Shown here: in pieces, positions 1 through 12,138 of the stretch
How the letters are laid out: each line of letters opens with the position of its first letter
Position numbering within the stretch: position 1 is the first letter of the stretch
Source: Promerops cafer
Lineage: Eukaryota > Chordata > Aves > Passeriformes > Nectariniidae
Assembly (NCBI GenBank): GCA_013398275.1
Contig: VZSE01006226.1
Coordinates: 1,029,337 to 1,093,336, forward strand
DNA: 64,000 nt
Direction: 5' to 3'
Translations under genes and position numbers: made by a program
Notes under the pieces: model-generated
What the model was told of the DNA's origin: nothing
Databases searched by the model: none
The model's input: only the letters and a program-made list of their open reading frames with translations

Positions 1-3000
1 CAACAGTCCGGCCCACACAGTAAAATTTTAACATATCTGTGATTTGTTTTGCATTTAACTGGAGCTCTGAAAAATGAAACCAGTAAGCAGCACTAAAATC
101 TTCTGTCTCACATGGAAGTCTGCCTGGATCAGTGGCTTTATTTCAGATTTATCACTCTCCTTTGGTCCACATTTGGACTCCCCTCTCTTCCTGGCCCCAC
201 GGTGTATTCCAGCAGTTTCTCTGGAGCTGTGCAAAGGTAGCAGCTTCTGGCAGACAAAGGTCCATCTAAGACATGAATCAAAGTCACCACCAAGCATTTC
301 AAAGTGAATGCTGCTTTCATCTGAAGAGGAAACCGTGCCTTTTAATCTTAATTATTTTGCCATGGTTCTTCCCACTGTTTAAAGGCTAACAGGGAAAGTA
401 AGAGGTCTTATAAATTATCAAGCAAACAGAATTTCTGAATCACTGCATTCCTTCAGAGCCCCGAGAAGGGCGACCTTCTCACTTCTGGGCTTTCTGGAGT
501 ATGGCTGGGAGGCATCAGGCAATTTTGCCAGGGCAGTTAAAATCTAGAAATTTGATGAGCGTCGAAGGGAAATTCCTAGCACAGCGATCAGTTAGATCCT
601 CAACTGAAGCTGCCATCCTGGCACTCCAATTTTTGCCAGGACATCAACAACAAGTTGCCAGCCATGGTGCTCCTGGAGGTCCATTCACCACACACATCCT
701 GACCTTCACATATTCTGAAAGCATGAGCTACATAACCAGTCAGCTCTATGAAGGGGAAAGTGCTGAAAGGCACCCCCAGACCAGAGGGGTGATGCTTCAT
801 CCTGATGTCCTATGCAAGAAAAATTGTGGACCGTAACCCACTTAATTTTGAAGTGTGAAGAATTGTTTTTTTCCCTAGGAAAGCATAATCAGGCCTTGTT
901 TAAGTGTAAGCATATTATTATTTACTAATGCTACTGATTAGCCTGCTGAAGGCAGCTTTATATGTCTGCACCAACCAAAAACTCAGTCAATTTTATTTTC
1001 TTTCAAAACAACAACTTCACCTTCGTGTCCCTGGAGCACTGGGGCCTTAGGACAGAGCTGTAATTGCTGGTAGCACCACACCAGCAGGGATCAGGGCAGT
1101 GGATTTGGCAGCCTTTTGGGAGCTCTCGGTTTCCATGCCTCCAGCACAGATCAGACCACCAAGGAAGTGTAGATAAACATGGCAGGAGGCTGAGGGCTGT
1201 GCTGGAAGCTTTGCATCCAAGTGTTCCAAACAAGAAGTTGTTTAGGTACAACAAGACAGAGCTGTACACAGAAAACACCCGTTGCAATGGCTGTGAACGG
1301 GACCTGAAGGCTTTTTGCTACTGAAGGGTAGCAAAATCCATTAAACACAGAGAGATCCCGTGGATCCTAACAAATGAACCATGGCACAAGTTCAGATGTA
1401 AGGCTAACTTCAGATCTCACTGGGAGCTCCGAAGGCTTCATGTAACCTTGCACTTACAGTGGCTTACTTACTTCTGGTTAGCTCCTTTGTTAAAACCACC
1501 ACTGGCTGCAGAATGCACTGTAAAATTTCCTCCAGCCAAATCATGGTAGAAGAATTCTTTCCTATTCCCTGCCCTTCTTTCCCAGTTTCCCTCTGCCATC
1601 CCTGCTTATCCTGATGTCCCTTAGGTACCTTCCTGACGTTGCCAGTCTGAATGTTCAGCCTCCCTCTTATGGATGTCATGGAAATCTTTTGCATTTAATA
1701 GAATCAGAAATGGATTTAGGCAAAAATCCCACCAATTTCTGTAGCAGCATTAAATACACTCAATATGTCACTACACTGCAACATGTCTCAACAGCACAAA
1801 TTGAAAAGGACAGACAGACAGAGCAGGAAGCAACTGAGAAAACCACATGCCTTGTCAAACAAGCTCTGTCCATTTGCTTAGGTGACACTGACCTGCTCCA
1901 ATCACCCTAAATACCCAGCTTGACCTGCTGTGAGTTTGTGACAGGAAAAAAAAACCAGCAAAACACCCTGACCCCTGAGCTTTGTAGCAGCCACAAATAA
2001 CAAGGATGAGCCACAGAATAACTTCATTTTGTCCAGACAACTATATATGTTCCTCTTCACAGCAAGCCCTATGTTATTCTGGAAAGGAAAATTGAAGTCT
2101 GGTGGCTGTAATTTGAAGAGAAATGGAGCACCATTGACTGGGAGTTCCAGAGATCACTTTGCTGGAAATACAGAAACAGTATCAATCACACCATTCCAAA
2201 TGCCACTGACTCCTCCCTTCAGTGTACAGCTAAAAGCAGAAGAAAGAGACCAAAGAAAGCAAGGCTGTTGATATACTGAAGAAAATTTCTCAAGTGTTTA
2301 CAGGTCTTTCATTATCTGAATCAAAGGTTCTGTCTTGTCAAGAGGTGAGTCCAAGGAGAGGAGAGGAGAGGGTTTTGTGTTAGGTGTATGACCACACGTA
2401 GGATTTTCTTCCTGTTCCTCAAACTCACTCTGCTAGAAGTAATTTGCAAGACTAGCCAAGTCCCTTAACACACAGTCCCCACAAACACTGGGTTTGCTCC
2501 TGAGTTCCTGGAGGATATTTTCATGTTGCCCCCACCTAGTGCCACCCTGACAAAAGGTAAAGTGGAAGGGAGAATCTGCAGAAACTTCACAACTTTGGTC
2601 TTCAGAGCCTTTAGATTAACAATGGGCTCAGGTGGGCAGCACAAATTAAAACCAGGTATGGTATGGGAGAAGAACAAATCAAAGAGACCACTATCCCAGG
2701 GAGGATGTGGCTGAAAGAAGACAAAGGGCCATGCTGAGAACTAGAACCACTAAATTAATGTGAGAATGCAGCCATACCTAAGAAATATGAATATGTCTCC
2801 CTGGGAAAGGTACAGTGCACAGGCAGGGGCCATCAGCCTCAGGGAACCCAACAATTCCCAGCACTCAAACATTTGCTTTTAGCAAAGCCTGCAGAAGGAG
2901 CTGGGCAGTGAATGCTCCTCTTGGCAAGGAGCTAGCCCACCACTGTCTGTCTCTCACTGGTGTGTTATAAGGCAAATCTGTGTAATCACACATCGTAAGT

Positions 3001-3080
3001 TTATTTTTCCATTGGAACTGTCTTTAAGAATAATAGCAGGAATAGTGGGAACAAACACCAGCAAAAGGCAGGGAAAGGAT
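1..3080. other. Non-coding stretch, no gene recognised
   Basis: No reading frame here resembles a known protein and no RNA gene is visible. The only local structure is a short purine repeat of GGAGA-type units at about 2354-2371. A 60-codon ATG frame on the minus strand (138-320) begins with a hydrophobic stretch but has no family resemblance, and I treat it as chance. The rest looks like unique intergenic or intronic sequence. Confidence 0.6.
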
Positions 3081-3084
3081 TTAC

Positions 3085-3350
3085 TCCTCATGGCATTAAT
3101 TCCTTCACTAATAAACCATAACTGCAAATTCAGTTACTCTTAATAGCAAAATTAGGCTCTTACCTGTTACTTTTTGCCATTCACATGACCTTTAGTCATT
3201 GGAACTGGAATTGACTTGTGTGGGTGTAGTTTGGTATGAGAATTGAAGGCTCTCATAATTCTCAAACACACCTACATTGATGTAAGAGCTGCTCAGTGTT
3301 TCAATGGAAAAAAAGAAAAGATAAGTAAATCTTGATAATGTAAATAGTGT
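3085..3350. promoter_or_regulatory. Candidate conserved non-coding element (weak)
   Basis: This AT-rich but complex segment contains ATTA-core words (GCATTAATTCC and others) and no simple repeat or transposon signature. That character is typical of vertebrate non-coding elements, but it is an impression and no alignment was made. It could equally be neutral unique sequence. Confidence 0.2.
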
Positions 3351-3391
3351 TCAAGCTTTAGAGATCATTTCCTGAATAAGCAGAGTAGGCT

Positions 3392-3411
3392 GGGTCAGGG
3401 GGGCGGGAGGG
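3392..3411 (+). other. Potential G-quadruplex
   Basis: Four G-tracts (GGG, GGGGGG, GGG, GGG) are separated by loops of 3, 1 and 1 bases within 20 bp. This meets the canonical G3+N1-7 rule, and the short loops predict a stable fold. It lies in otherwise ordinary sequence with no CpG island or visible gene start next to it. Confidence 0.6.
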
Positions 3412-5150
3412 AAGACAGAACAGATTTGCTATCAGGATTTCACAAAGCAGATGAAAAATATGAACAGATCCACAAAATTTGTTGTTTAATAAAAATGGAG
3501 GATGCTGTCATGATGAAAATGGAGATCAACTGATCCACCCTGTGACCTGTGACAGTGCTTGGAGCTGATCATGGAAACAGTCCAACTCTTGCTTTCTGTT
3601 TCAACACAGTATCAACTGGTCTATAACATGAAATTCTTTTCCTGAACATTCTCAAAAGTCTCACCACCTCTGCTTACTCCCAAACCAACAAGATTTTGCA
3701 TTTCTCATCACAGAGTGATTTTTTTTTTTAAGCTTTCCTCTGTGAGTGCACACTTAGACTGCTCCGAGGCCTCCCCAGCAGACCTGAGTTAGTACAGGAG
3801 CTCTGGAGCACTTCTGCATCCATATAATTTCCCCATTATAAGGCATGGTTTAATATGTACCTTTAAATCAGGCTCAGAACAGCTTGTTGTTGATGTTGCT
3901 GCTGGTTTTGGTTGGCTTTTTTGTTAAAACTAACCTCACAAAGATAATGCTGCATCAGTAGGCTCCACTGATGCCAATTGCAATGAAGTGAACCCTAACT
4001 TTTCACATGTAAGACTGGGAAAAAAACTTTTCTTTATATGATTTGGCCTTTTTTGGCACTGAAATCTGAAGGGAAAAAAAAAGTCAACAATCAACTTGAT
4101 CTAAATCTCATTTTCTTCCCGTTCCTGCTATAGAAATGAGAAAGGATCTCCCCACCCTACCCAGATACAAACTTAAAACTGAAAATAAAAATAACATATT
4201 TTTACTCTTCCCTCGAGTGCCCATGTATGATAAAAGATTTTGGAGGTGACCTGGATGACCCTCAGAGGTGTTATTCATTCAGAAGGTGGCCAGCACATAT
4301 TCAGGTCCCTCATCTGTGTGAGGGTTTGACTCCACACTTCCCACCTGAACATCCAAAGTGACACGAGCCACTTTTTTTCCTAGGAGAGTAAACCACAATA
4401 CCACTGAAGGGTTCAGACTCCTCATCTGAATTTGAGTCTGTGGTCCACTCACTGCTTCTTTCAGCCCAGGCTCTGGCTCAGAGCAAGACTCACAGGGAGG
4501 GATCAGAGAATCACAGCTGATTTCTTAATGAGATTTCATCTCCCTTATGGCTTGTTTTAATCCCACCAGCTCCCCAAGCTTCCAAAGAGTCCCCAGAAGA
4601 AAACAAGCTAGGACAAGGTAAAGAGGACAAATAATAACCTAAGATATCTGAATAACTTGGGCATCTGCATTTCATTTCCAAAAGCCAGCTGGACTGTAAG
4701 TGAAGTGAGCAGTATGAAAAAGGGACTTCTCAGACTGAAAAAGGAACTGTAGATGCCAGCAGGGAGGAGCACACCACGTGTTTAATGCTACCCCATGTCG
4801 ATTCCTCTTTCCATATTTCCTTTACAGTCAATGGGGAGAGGATGACTTTTCCCAAGATCAACACGGAGCACCTTGGTGAGGTGCTCAAAAGACCTCTTCT
4901 CTTCTGTATTTCTGAAAACGACTTCTTTTTCACTTTAAAACCTAAACCTCTTAAAAACGCTCACTAAATCACCCCAACCTTCCTCATTCATTAGCAAAAT
5001 ACCCCTTTTTATTTATGCTTTGCTTACCCTCTTTAATGTTTGAGCATCCCCTCTAAGACTTTTACATCCAGTAACAAAAGTGTGAAGCAAAACACCAAAG
5101 GCTTTGAGTCTGGCCTGTGTAGACTTCAGCTGTCCTCAGCTTTAGGGAGG
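3412..5150. other. Non-coding stretch, no gene recognised
   Basis: Unique-looking sequence with short A and T runs (around 3720, 4020 and 4073). I see no coding exon, transposon or RNA gene. Confidence 0.55.
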
Positions 5151-5159
5151 AATCTGTCA

Positions 5160-5420
5160 CAATAATGCACACAGGTGGCAAATAAAATTTATCAGCAACG
5201 ATTAGATATTTGTGGAATGCCGTAATACTTTTCCACATTAGTGTTCATTCTAAGGTGCAGTGTATTATCTACAGAGAGCCTACATAATCTCCCTGAGATG
5301 AGAAATGTGCTCACAAATCAGTGTGTTGGCTGCACTTCCTGCCACTGGCACCGGATTTTGACAAAGAGATCTTGGTAGCAGAGTAAACACACAGCAGTTT
5401 TCTCCCAGAGACTCGGGTTC
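5160..5420. promoter_or_regulatory. Candidate conserved non-coding element (weak)
   Basis: A complex AT-rich segment without low-complexity tracts, including TTTATCAGCAACGATTAGATA-like words. It is flagged only on sequence character, and no homolog is known to me. Confidence 0.18.
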
Positions 5421-5736
5421 AAGCTCTTACTCAACAGCAAGGGAAACCAAATGTGATAGCCTCCATCCCAGTCAGCACAAGTTATTTATCACCACCGACC
5501 CTTCACAGACTCAGGGCAGCAGCCAGCACTGGGCTGGCAGGAAAAGCCTTAGTCTGGAGTAACTGGAGACTTGCCTGCCAGCAAGAGAATCACAAACCCT
5601 GCCTGTTACACCAGCATGGCCTCTTTTTCAGAGCATCAGTGCCATTGGTGATATTAATAAAAGGATATGGAACTGGTAGAAGTTGAAATTATCAAAATAG
5701 AACTGCTTGGAAAACAGAAAGGGTTGGGGTGGGTTG

Positions 5737-5751
5737 TTTTTTTTTTTTTTT
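5737..5751. repeat. Poly-T tract
   Basis: About 15 consecutive T, preceded by a G-rich stretch (GGGTTGGGGTGGG). It could be an antisense poly-A remnant, but no retroposed body is recognisable next to it. Confidence 0.8.
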
Positions 5752-8310
5752 CCATTACAACAAACAACACATTCTTACTCACAAAGGAAAGCTGACATTT
5801 CAGACACTGTGGAAATAGTCCTTGGAACAGAGGTCTGGGACAGATCTTCACACACTGCCATCTCCATGCCTGATGGGAAGATGATGCAGGGACCCAAGGA
5901 CCACTGTGTGTCTCCTTGACACCTCTGGTCAGTCTCACCCCTAAGGGGTGATGAGGTGAGACCCAGCAGAACCTTTAACTCTTTTACAGCACTTACAGTG
6001 GTTGAATGCAGGGCTCCCAATACTTCCATTTTCTGAATTCCCTTCTTCAACAGAATTGAATGAATTTCTCTTTGAAATAATTCCTCTCCCCGAAGCCTAA
6101 CAAAAGAAACAGTTCTGATAACAAAAAAACTTCAGTTTGATTTAATTGCTTCACCCACTTGGGAGAGTTGCAAGTTCCCTTTCAACCCTGTCACTAGTGC
6201 TGCAGAAGCAGATCCCAAGGAGAAACACCTTTATAAATCAATGGCAAAAGACTTCCACGAGATTTATTCCCCAGCCTTATCTTAACGTGTGACTGGCAAC
6301 ACTAAGAAAAGAATTCTAGCTATTGTCCTCAGGCAGGCACTCTTCTGGCAGCTACAAAATAAATTTAGCTTAACCATAAACTCGAGTAACTATCAGGAAT
6401 ATGCATTATCTCTGCTGAAAATGTACTGTTGCTCTGCAAGTCTATTAATGAGCAGACATTTTCAGTCCTAACTGTCGAGGCTTCAGAGAAGTGAAAGGGA
6501 GTTTATTGGCATAAAAAGCAGGAAAAAAAACAATCTGACTTCATCTGCTGGACTTTTATCAAATGTATACAGCCAAAGAGCTTTAGAAAAGCTGGAAATT
6601 ACTGTTTTCACCTTTTTTGCTTGGATAACTATCAAACATTTTTTATTTTTAGCATCAAAGTAGCTGAAAGGGCATTGTTAGAAGGAATGGTCTCCCTCTC
6701 TTGGTTCATGCAACAAACTTCAGGGGGGGAGCTTAACTTCAGAGACTGCTTGAAAAAATGGGGTTTTTTAATTCCCAGCCTAGCTGAGCAAACTCTGTTT
6801 TGTTCCTCAAAGCTCGTGGACTTATTTGCCCGTAGGATAAGTTTTCATATCTATGATTTTGTTCCTGTGGGTGTAATCAGAGGAGGACAGTGACAGTATC
6901 TTCTAAGAACATGAACACCACTCTGTGTCAGACCCAAGCCATGAGCAGCCCCATACCCAGCTGTCACTGGAGGGTGTTTGACCAAGGAGCATGGAGAAAG
7001 TGGCATTTTCTATTTGCCCCCCATTCCCTCTCAGTTTCTGGAAATTAACGATGCAGAGACTTCCTGACTCAGATGTTACTCTGGATTACTGTGCTCAAAA
7101 GCTCTTTCATGGCATTGTGTGGCTGATAAGGAGGCCGTGATTGATGCTCATTTGGTGCTCTGTGGGGCCTCTTTGGTCCTGCCCTTCTTGCCACCTCCAG
7201 CTCCTTCCTTGAATCCTGGATTGGCATCTGAGGCAATAAAGCAGCATTTTCCAGAGATATTGATCTGTGAAGAGCAGATCAACAGCCTGATTGTTACAAA
7301 GCTGTTTGCAGAAACCCATTACAAGTGATTTATTCTTTTACAGCACCGGCTAGAAATCACATATGCACAAACTTCTTAAGGCACTGAGTGATCTGGGCCG
7401 AGACCTCAAAATTAAGGGCAAAACTCAGGCTCTGCACTCTCTACATATGCACTGGGCAGATCCTAGAGAATTTTCTGCCCAAAGAAATTCTTGCACCTGC
7501 CAGCAATGAAATATAATGACTCAGGCCACTGTGTGCTGAAGTCATCTATTCCTTGTACCCCCAGCACAGTGGTGCCTCTGGCGTAGCCTCGTTTGTAACT
7601 GCTTGGGGAACTCCTCTGCCTTCTTTTGCCACAGGATTTCCTGAAGTTATCCCCTGAGATCAGCTGAAAGCAGGAGGGTGATAGTGCCTAATTTCAGATG
7701 CACTCCTGTGTGTTACCCTTCTCTGCCTTCTCACAACCAACTCGTTAAAAAAAAAAGAATAATCCGGCTTTGGGCAAGTTTCGCAAACTTCAAACAAAAA
7801 ACAATATTGGAAGCAGAAGCCTCAATAGTGCTTAACAATTACGTTGTTAATCTTCATATAATACAAACATTAAACAATTAATCTCAGTGGCTGAAATTCA
7901 GCCCCAATAAAACTCTGATGACTTCTGTGGATGTTTGCCAGGGAGAAATTCAGCCTGCAATTTTTCTCGTCTCTCCTTTTGGCAATCCTGGGAGCATTTT
8001 GTAGTTCCCACCCTGTCAGTGGCACACCTTTTGGCAGGAGCAAACTCCGTGGTGCTCCTGATGCTGCACTGCCCTTCACAGCAACCTGTGTAGCCCCAGT
8101 AATTTCCTGGGTACAACCAGTGGCACCTATTTGGCCCTCTGTGTACCCGAGGGAAGAATGAACCCACTTACTGGGCAAACAAGAATAAACTTCTTCCAGC
8201 TTTCTCAGTTCTACCTTAAAGTTTAGAAACTTCTGCAATTCCTAATTCACATTTCTCCGGGAGTGAAATACAAAGAACTATTTTACCTCATTTCTTCCAT
8301 TTCAGCAGCT
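5752..8310. other. Non-coding stretch with one AT-rich candidate element
   Basis: No gene is recognised. Within it, 6280-6640 is complex AT-rich sequence (AATATGCATTATC, TCTATTAATGAGC) that could be a regulatory element. A 69-codon frame at 7119-7328 begins at GTG and matches no family I know. The remainder shows nothing distinctive. Confidence 0.45.
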
Positions 8311-8319
8311 CCCTCTTTT

Positions 8320-9110
8320 TAAATGTCACAGAATTAATGTCACTCATATAAGAAATTTTAAAGCAGAACTTAGAAAGTGCTTTCTTTTAATGCCCAAACC
8401 TGCAGCAAATATAAACCTTTGTAAATGCAACCTAATTTGCTAACATGCAGTGCTAATTTGATTACTCCAGATAAAGGTTTTAGTGGGACCAATTGGCGCT
8501 TGCTGCAGTGTGAAACTAGAAGGATAATTTGCTAAGAGAAAAGTGCAAGCTCTCTTTGGCACCCTGAAATGTGTTCGGTTGGTTTTGTGCTTTTGCATTT
8601 GAGTGAGTACTCCAGCACAAATTGGGCACAATTAGCAGCACATTTTAAAAAATACAGCTCAGTTCTGGTGCTAATTTGTCCCTGCAATAACACCAATTTC
8701 CCCTGTATTTACACTCAGTAAGCGTACAGAGGCTAACACAGAGGAAAGCTTTGGACAATTCCCATTTGTATAGCACAGAGCAAATAATTCTTTGTGCCCT
8801 ATGCGAAATGAGCCGAATATCTCAGCCCACTTTCCAGAGAACATGTGTCTACATCACAAAATCTGCCACCACAAGTTGGCACTAATTGGCAGTCTCAGCA
8901 AAGTGGCAAAGGAATGAATGGCCCCTGGACACCGAACTAACATTTTTCCCCTACAGGTGGTCTTTTCAAGTCGGAATTGAGACGTACATTGTTTAGGCAA
9001 GGTGAAGTTTGTGCTGCTGGTACATGTTTTGTTGATTCATAGAAGATTTCAGTGTACGGCGAGCGTTTTCATAAGCGTTACATTCACGCTATTAAAAAAA
9101 ATAAACAAAA
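8320..9110. promoter_or_regulatory. Candidate enhancer block with homotypic TAATTTG cluster
   Basis: The heptamer TAATTTG occurs four times on the plus strand in 246 bp (8433, 8454, 8525, 8672). The longer word TAATTTGCTAA occurs twice (8433-8443, 8525-8535) and TGCTAATTTG twice (8451-8460, 8669-8678). CAATTAG (around 8629) and ACTAATTGG (8881) lie close by. ATTA-core words are typical homeodomain contacts, and by chance such a heptamer would be expected well under once in this interval. The copies are not simple tandem repeats, since the sequence between them differs. Enhancer function is inference; no factor can be named. Confidence 0.35.
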
Positions 9111-9165
9111 ACCTTAAATTGTATTAAGGAAAAAAAAAAACAACAAAAAAAACAACAAAACAAAT
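9086..9165. repeat. A-rich low-complexity tract
   Basis: Runs of A are interrupted by single C or T (AAACAACAAAA type). It is probably simple-sequence drift or an old retroposon tail, and no element body is visible beside it. Confidence 0.7.
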
Positions 9166-9229
9166 TCCAGCTGTCTCTATTTTCCCCCACTTTGTCCTCT
9201 CAAAATCCTCAGTATGTTCAAAGGCACGA

Positions 9230-9620
9230 CCAAATCTTTTCAGCTCTCGTCAGCGTGTATTGATGAAACAGCTCCGTTAGATCTGATACCAAACCAGGAG
9301 ATTAGGATGCCAGCTGCTTTTATCAGGGCCCTGACTCTGCAGACTTCATTCACATATAGCCCTGTTTGGGCCATTTTCTAGTCCTAAACTCACTGATATC
9401 AGTGGGAAGTCCCTAAAACTCCAGTAAGCTATAGAAAAAGTCTTTTGGTGAGAGGGGTGTTAAGGAGTTCAGTCTGCATGGTCCTGTGTCACAGAAAGAA
9501 ATACTATAGAGGCTTTGATTATGGAGCATAATTATATTTACATGGAAATAAATCAGCTATTAAAGAGGCTCTTCAGAGTGCCTGAAAATTACATCCAGAT
9601 AGAGCAAAAGCAGGAATAAA
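9230..9620. promoter_or_regulatory. Candidate conserved non-coding element (weak)
   Basis: Complex sequence with ATTA-core and GATA-like words (GATTATGGAGCATAATTATA near 9517-9536). It continues the regulatory-looking block that starts at 8320. No alignment evidence. Confidence 0.2.
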
Positions 9621-10600
9621 TTACGTTTTTCCTTTTTCAACTAAGGAAAAGACTTCCAAAGTAAACTCAGAAGTCCCTGTATGTTGTCATCGTCAGGTCA
9701 AGATAAAATACTTGTTCAGAAGATGTTCTTCAATTATCCCTGAGGACTCAGCCATATTTCTGATACTTTTTTAATATAAGCTCAAACTAGATGATCTACT
9801 TTCATTATCTATACTGTAATTATTTTACACACCTTTAGATATGCTTTCAAAAATCACCCCATTGTGCTCAGTACGATGAATTGATTTGTTTAGCAGCACT
9901 TAAGGGAGCAGAGGGTTCCTTCTCCCCTTCTGAATCAGCCACTGGCCCTCGTAGCAGGACAGGTAACAAGCACAAATCAGGGGCTGTGGGTCTCAGTCAG
10001 TGAACTGCTGCTTGCCAGGAGCTGGACTGGAACTCTCTGCCCCATCTCACAGGCTGGCACACAGCCCACGGGCACAGTCTTTCAGCACCATCAACTTACT
10101 ACAGGTAGCAATAAGCCAACTCCTGTCTTGCACTGGTGGCAGAGGAGAATGGAGTGTTACTCGTGTGGGAAGGGAGCTTTTCCTGCCACTGTTCACAAGC
10201 ACTGGGCTCTGCCAGTCCTCCCCCAGTCAGGCATTCAGAGTGAGCAGGAGTCACGAGTAGCAACCTGTAAATCACAGATAAAATCCTGCGGGGTGCTGGC
10301 TCTGAAGCTTCTGAACTGGGAGGCTCAAGTGCTGCATCTTGGTCTCTGCTTGCAGCTTGTCCTCTCAAATTGCTGAATACACCAGTCCTTTTGCTGATAT
10401 AACCTCCAGGCTAGTGTAAAAAGCTGCCAAAGAGAAGCTATCATAACTTTATGAATAATCATCCAACAAACAAAAGAGTATTTCTATGCTTCTCTTGAGA
10501 ACAGCTTTTCAGATTATCCAGAAAGTTTTTTTAAGCTGTGTGGGCTTTTATAGGGTGTAAAAGGGGAATTCCTTATAGGGTTCTTGTATTTTGTACCTGT
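9621..10600. other. Non-coding stretch, no gene recognised
   Basis: Unique-looking sequence. The 12-mer TTAAGCTGTGTG at 10531-10542 is the exact inverse of a 12-mer inside the neighbouring duplicated unit (10664-10675). No gene or RNA is recognised. Confidence 0.5.
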
Positions 10601-10606
10601 CTTACA

Positions 10607-10794
10607 GGGGTACAATCTGACATTATCAAAAATTGTCCCAGAACAACTTTGACCAGTAACTCTCACACAGCTTAACTCAAGTTTTCCCTTATCCAAATTA
10701 GGGGTACAATTTGACATTATCAAAAATTGTCCCAGAACAACTTTGACCAGTAACTCTCACACAGCTTGACTCAAGTTTTTCCTTACCCAGGTTA
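10607..10794. repeat. 94-bp tandem duplication, two copies
   Basis: Copy 1 spans 10607-10700 and copy 2 spans 10701-10794, directly abutting. By hand alignment they differ at six positions with no indels, about 93.6% identity. All six differences are transitions. The unit begins GGGGTACAAT and contains TTGTCCCAGAACAACTTTGA. It does not resemble CR1 or another repeat I recognise, so this looks like a local segmental duplication old enough to have accumulated point changes. Confidence 0.95.
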
Positions 10795-12055
10795 GGTAGA
10801 GAGACTGGAAGAAAACAATAGTTGCTTGTTTTCATTCCACTTTATCCCCTAGGTACAGAAATGGAAGAATCCCCTCTGGAAAGGCAACAGTGATCCTGGT
10901 GAAACAACACATTTGGCACACTCGCCTTTTGCACCACACTTTGCAGAAGGACAGAGTTACCTGCTGCAGGTGCTAAATATTTCTGTTATTGCTGCTTTTG
11001 GGCCCAAGTGCCAGGGAGCCCTGCTTGGCAATTAATAGGACTGTTGAAAGTCTAAACCCTGGTCATCCTCAGGCTGGCAGGAAAGGAGCACCAAAAGCAG
11101 GAACCAAAACAAATACCACCTTGGAGAGAGAAGAGAGCCTAAGAAAGGAGTGGGAAATTCAGTGACATGAAGCCAGAGAGGTTCAGATTTGTGGCTTTGC
11201 AGGGCTCCTCCAGCTGCTACCGTGCACTGACTCCTCCGACCTGCCAAACGGATTTGCCTCCTTTTTAACATCTAATTCCAAAGAGCTGCACAGGACTGGA
11301 TGAATGTTTTGCTTTGTAATGAGTCAGTCCAGCCCCTGTTTTTCCCCTAGGCCCTACCTGTCTCCTAAACAAGCCAGATATTAGACATGGTAGCAGGCTC
11401 TGCTGACTGATGTGTGTGTTGAAATTAGAGCTTTGCTTGCCGCTACGGCTTGGATTTGTTTTACACAATTTGCAAAAAAAATTCACTAAGTGCTTTTGGA
11501 CAGCAGGTCAGGCTGCTTAGCAGCATTTCTTTATTTCTGTCCTGTGGGAAGATCTGGCTGAACAAGAAACTCAAAGTGGGGATCAGTTGGCTGATCTGGG
11601 CAACCAAGTTGCATTCGCTGCTTTCACTTAATTTGTCCCAAGCTATTTAGAAACTAATTCAGCCCTAAGAGTTTTATATTTTACAGGATGCCAGGAAAGT
11701 TGTCTACAGCTTGTTGATGATAAAGGAAATTCCTTATTTCAAATAAAAAATAGAAATAAAACAACACTAAACTAAAATAAAAGCCAGATTTTAAGATGAC
11801 AGGTGATACCTGCTCTCATAGCTGTGACTGAATTCCATTAGAAAGAAAGAAAACTGCAGTGAGAGCTGAAAAGCAAGCCTGAGGAAGCCTCCCTTATTTC
11901 ACATTAAAATCCTAGGTGTTGGGCATGGTGAAGATATATTACCATAAATCAAAGCTAATGCCATGAGCCAGATGGTTCAAATTTGTGTACCAAGAGTTAG
12001 GCACTAACAGAGCACAACAGCCTGTTGTCTTTCCACTGGAGGGTTCTCAGTTTTG
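10795..12055. other. Non-coding stretch, no gene recognised
   Basis: Unique-looking sequence with an AT-rich patch at 11735-11785. No exon, transposon or RNA gene is recognised. Confidence 0.55.
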
Positions 12056-12060
12056 GGCAG

Positions 12061-12085
12061 CTAATTAGCCTAAAATTAATTAGGG
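12061..12085. promoter_or_regulatory. Clustered homeodomain-type ATTA sites
   Basis: The 8-bp palindrome CTAATTAG (12061-12068) is followed two bases later by TAAAATTAATTAGG, giving several ATTA/TAAT cores in 25 bp. Close paired ATTA cores are known to bind homeodomain dimers (paired-class, LIM-class). Which factor, and whether the site is used, is unknown. Confidence 0.3.
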
Positions 12086-12101
12086 CCAATCTGAACATTT
12101 T

Positions 12102-12138
12102 TACACACACACACCAAAAAAAAAAAAAAGAAAAAAAA
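12102..12138. repeat. (CA)n followed by poly-A
   Basis: A short CA microsatellite runs into an A-rich tract broken by a single G. Confidence 0.85.

Noticed and set aside
138..320. 60-codon ATG frame, minus strand, with a hydrophobic N-terminus like a signal peptide and a following CXXC
   Set aside because: It is too short to judge, has no recognisable homolog, and no splice or transcript context is visible. One such frame is expected by chance.
9779..9835. CR1-like words (AAACTAGATGATCTAC) followed by AT-rich sequence
   Set aside because: Only one short word matches and the expected following blocks are absent.
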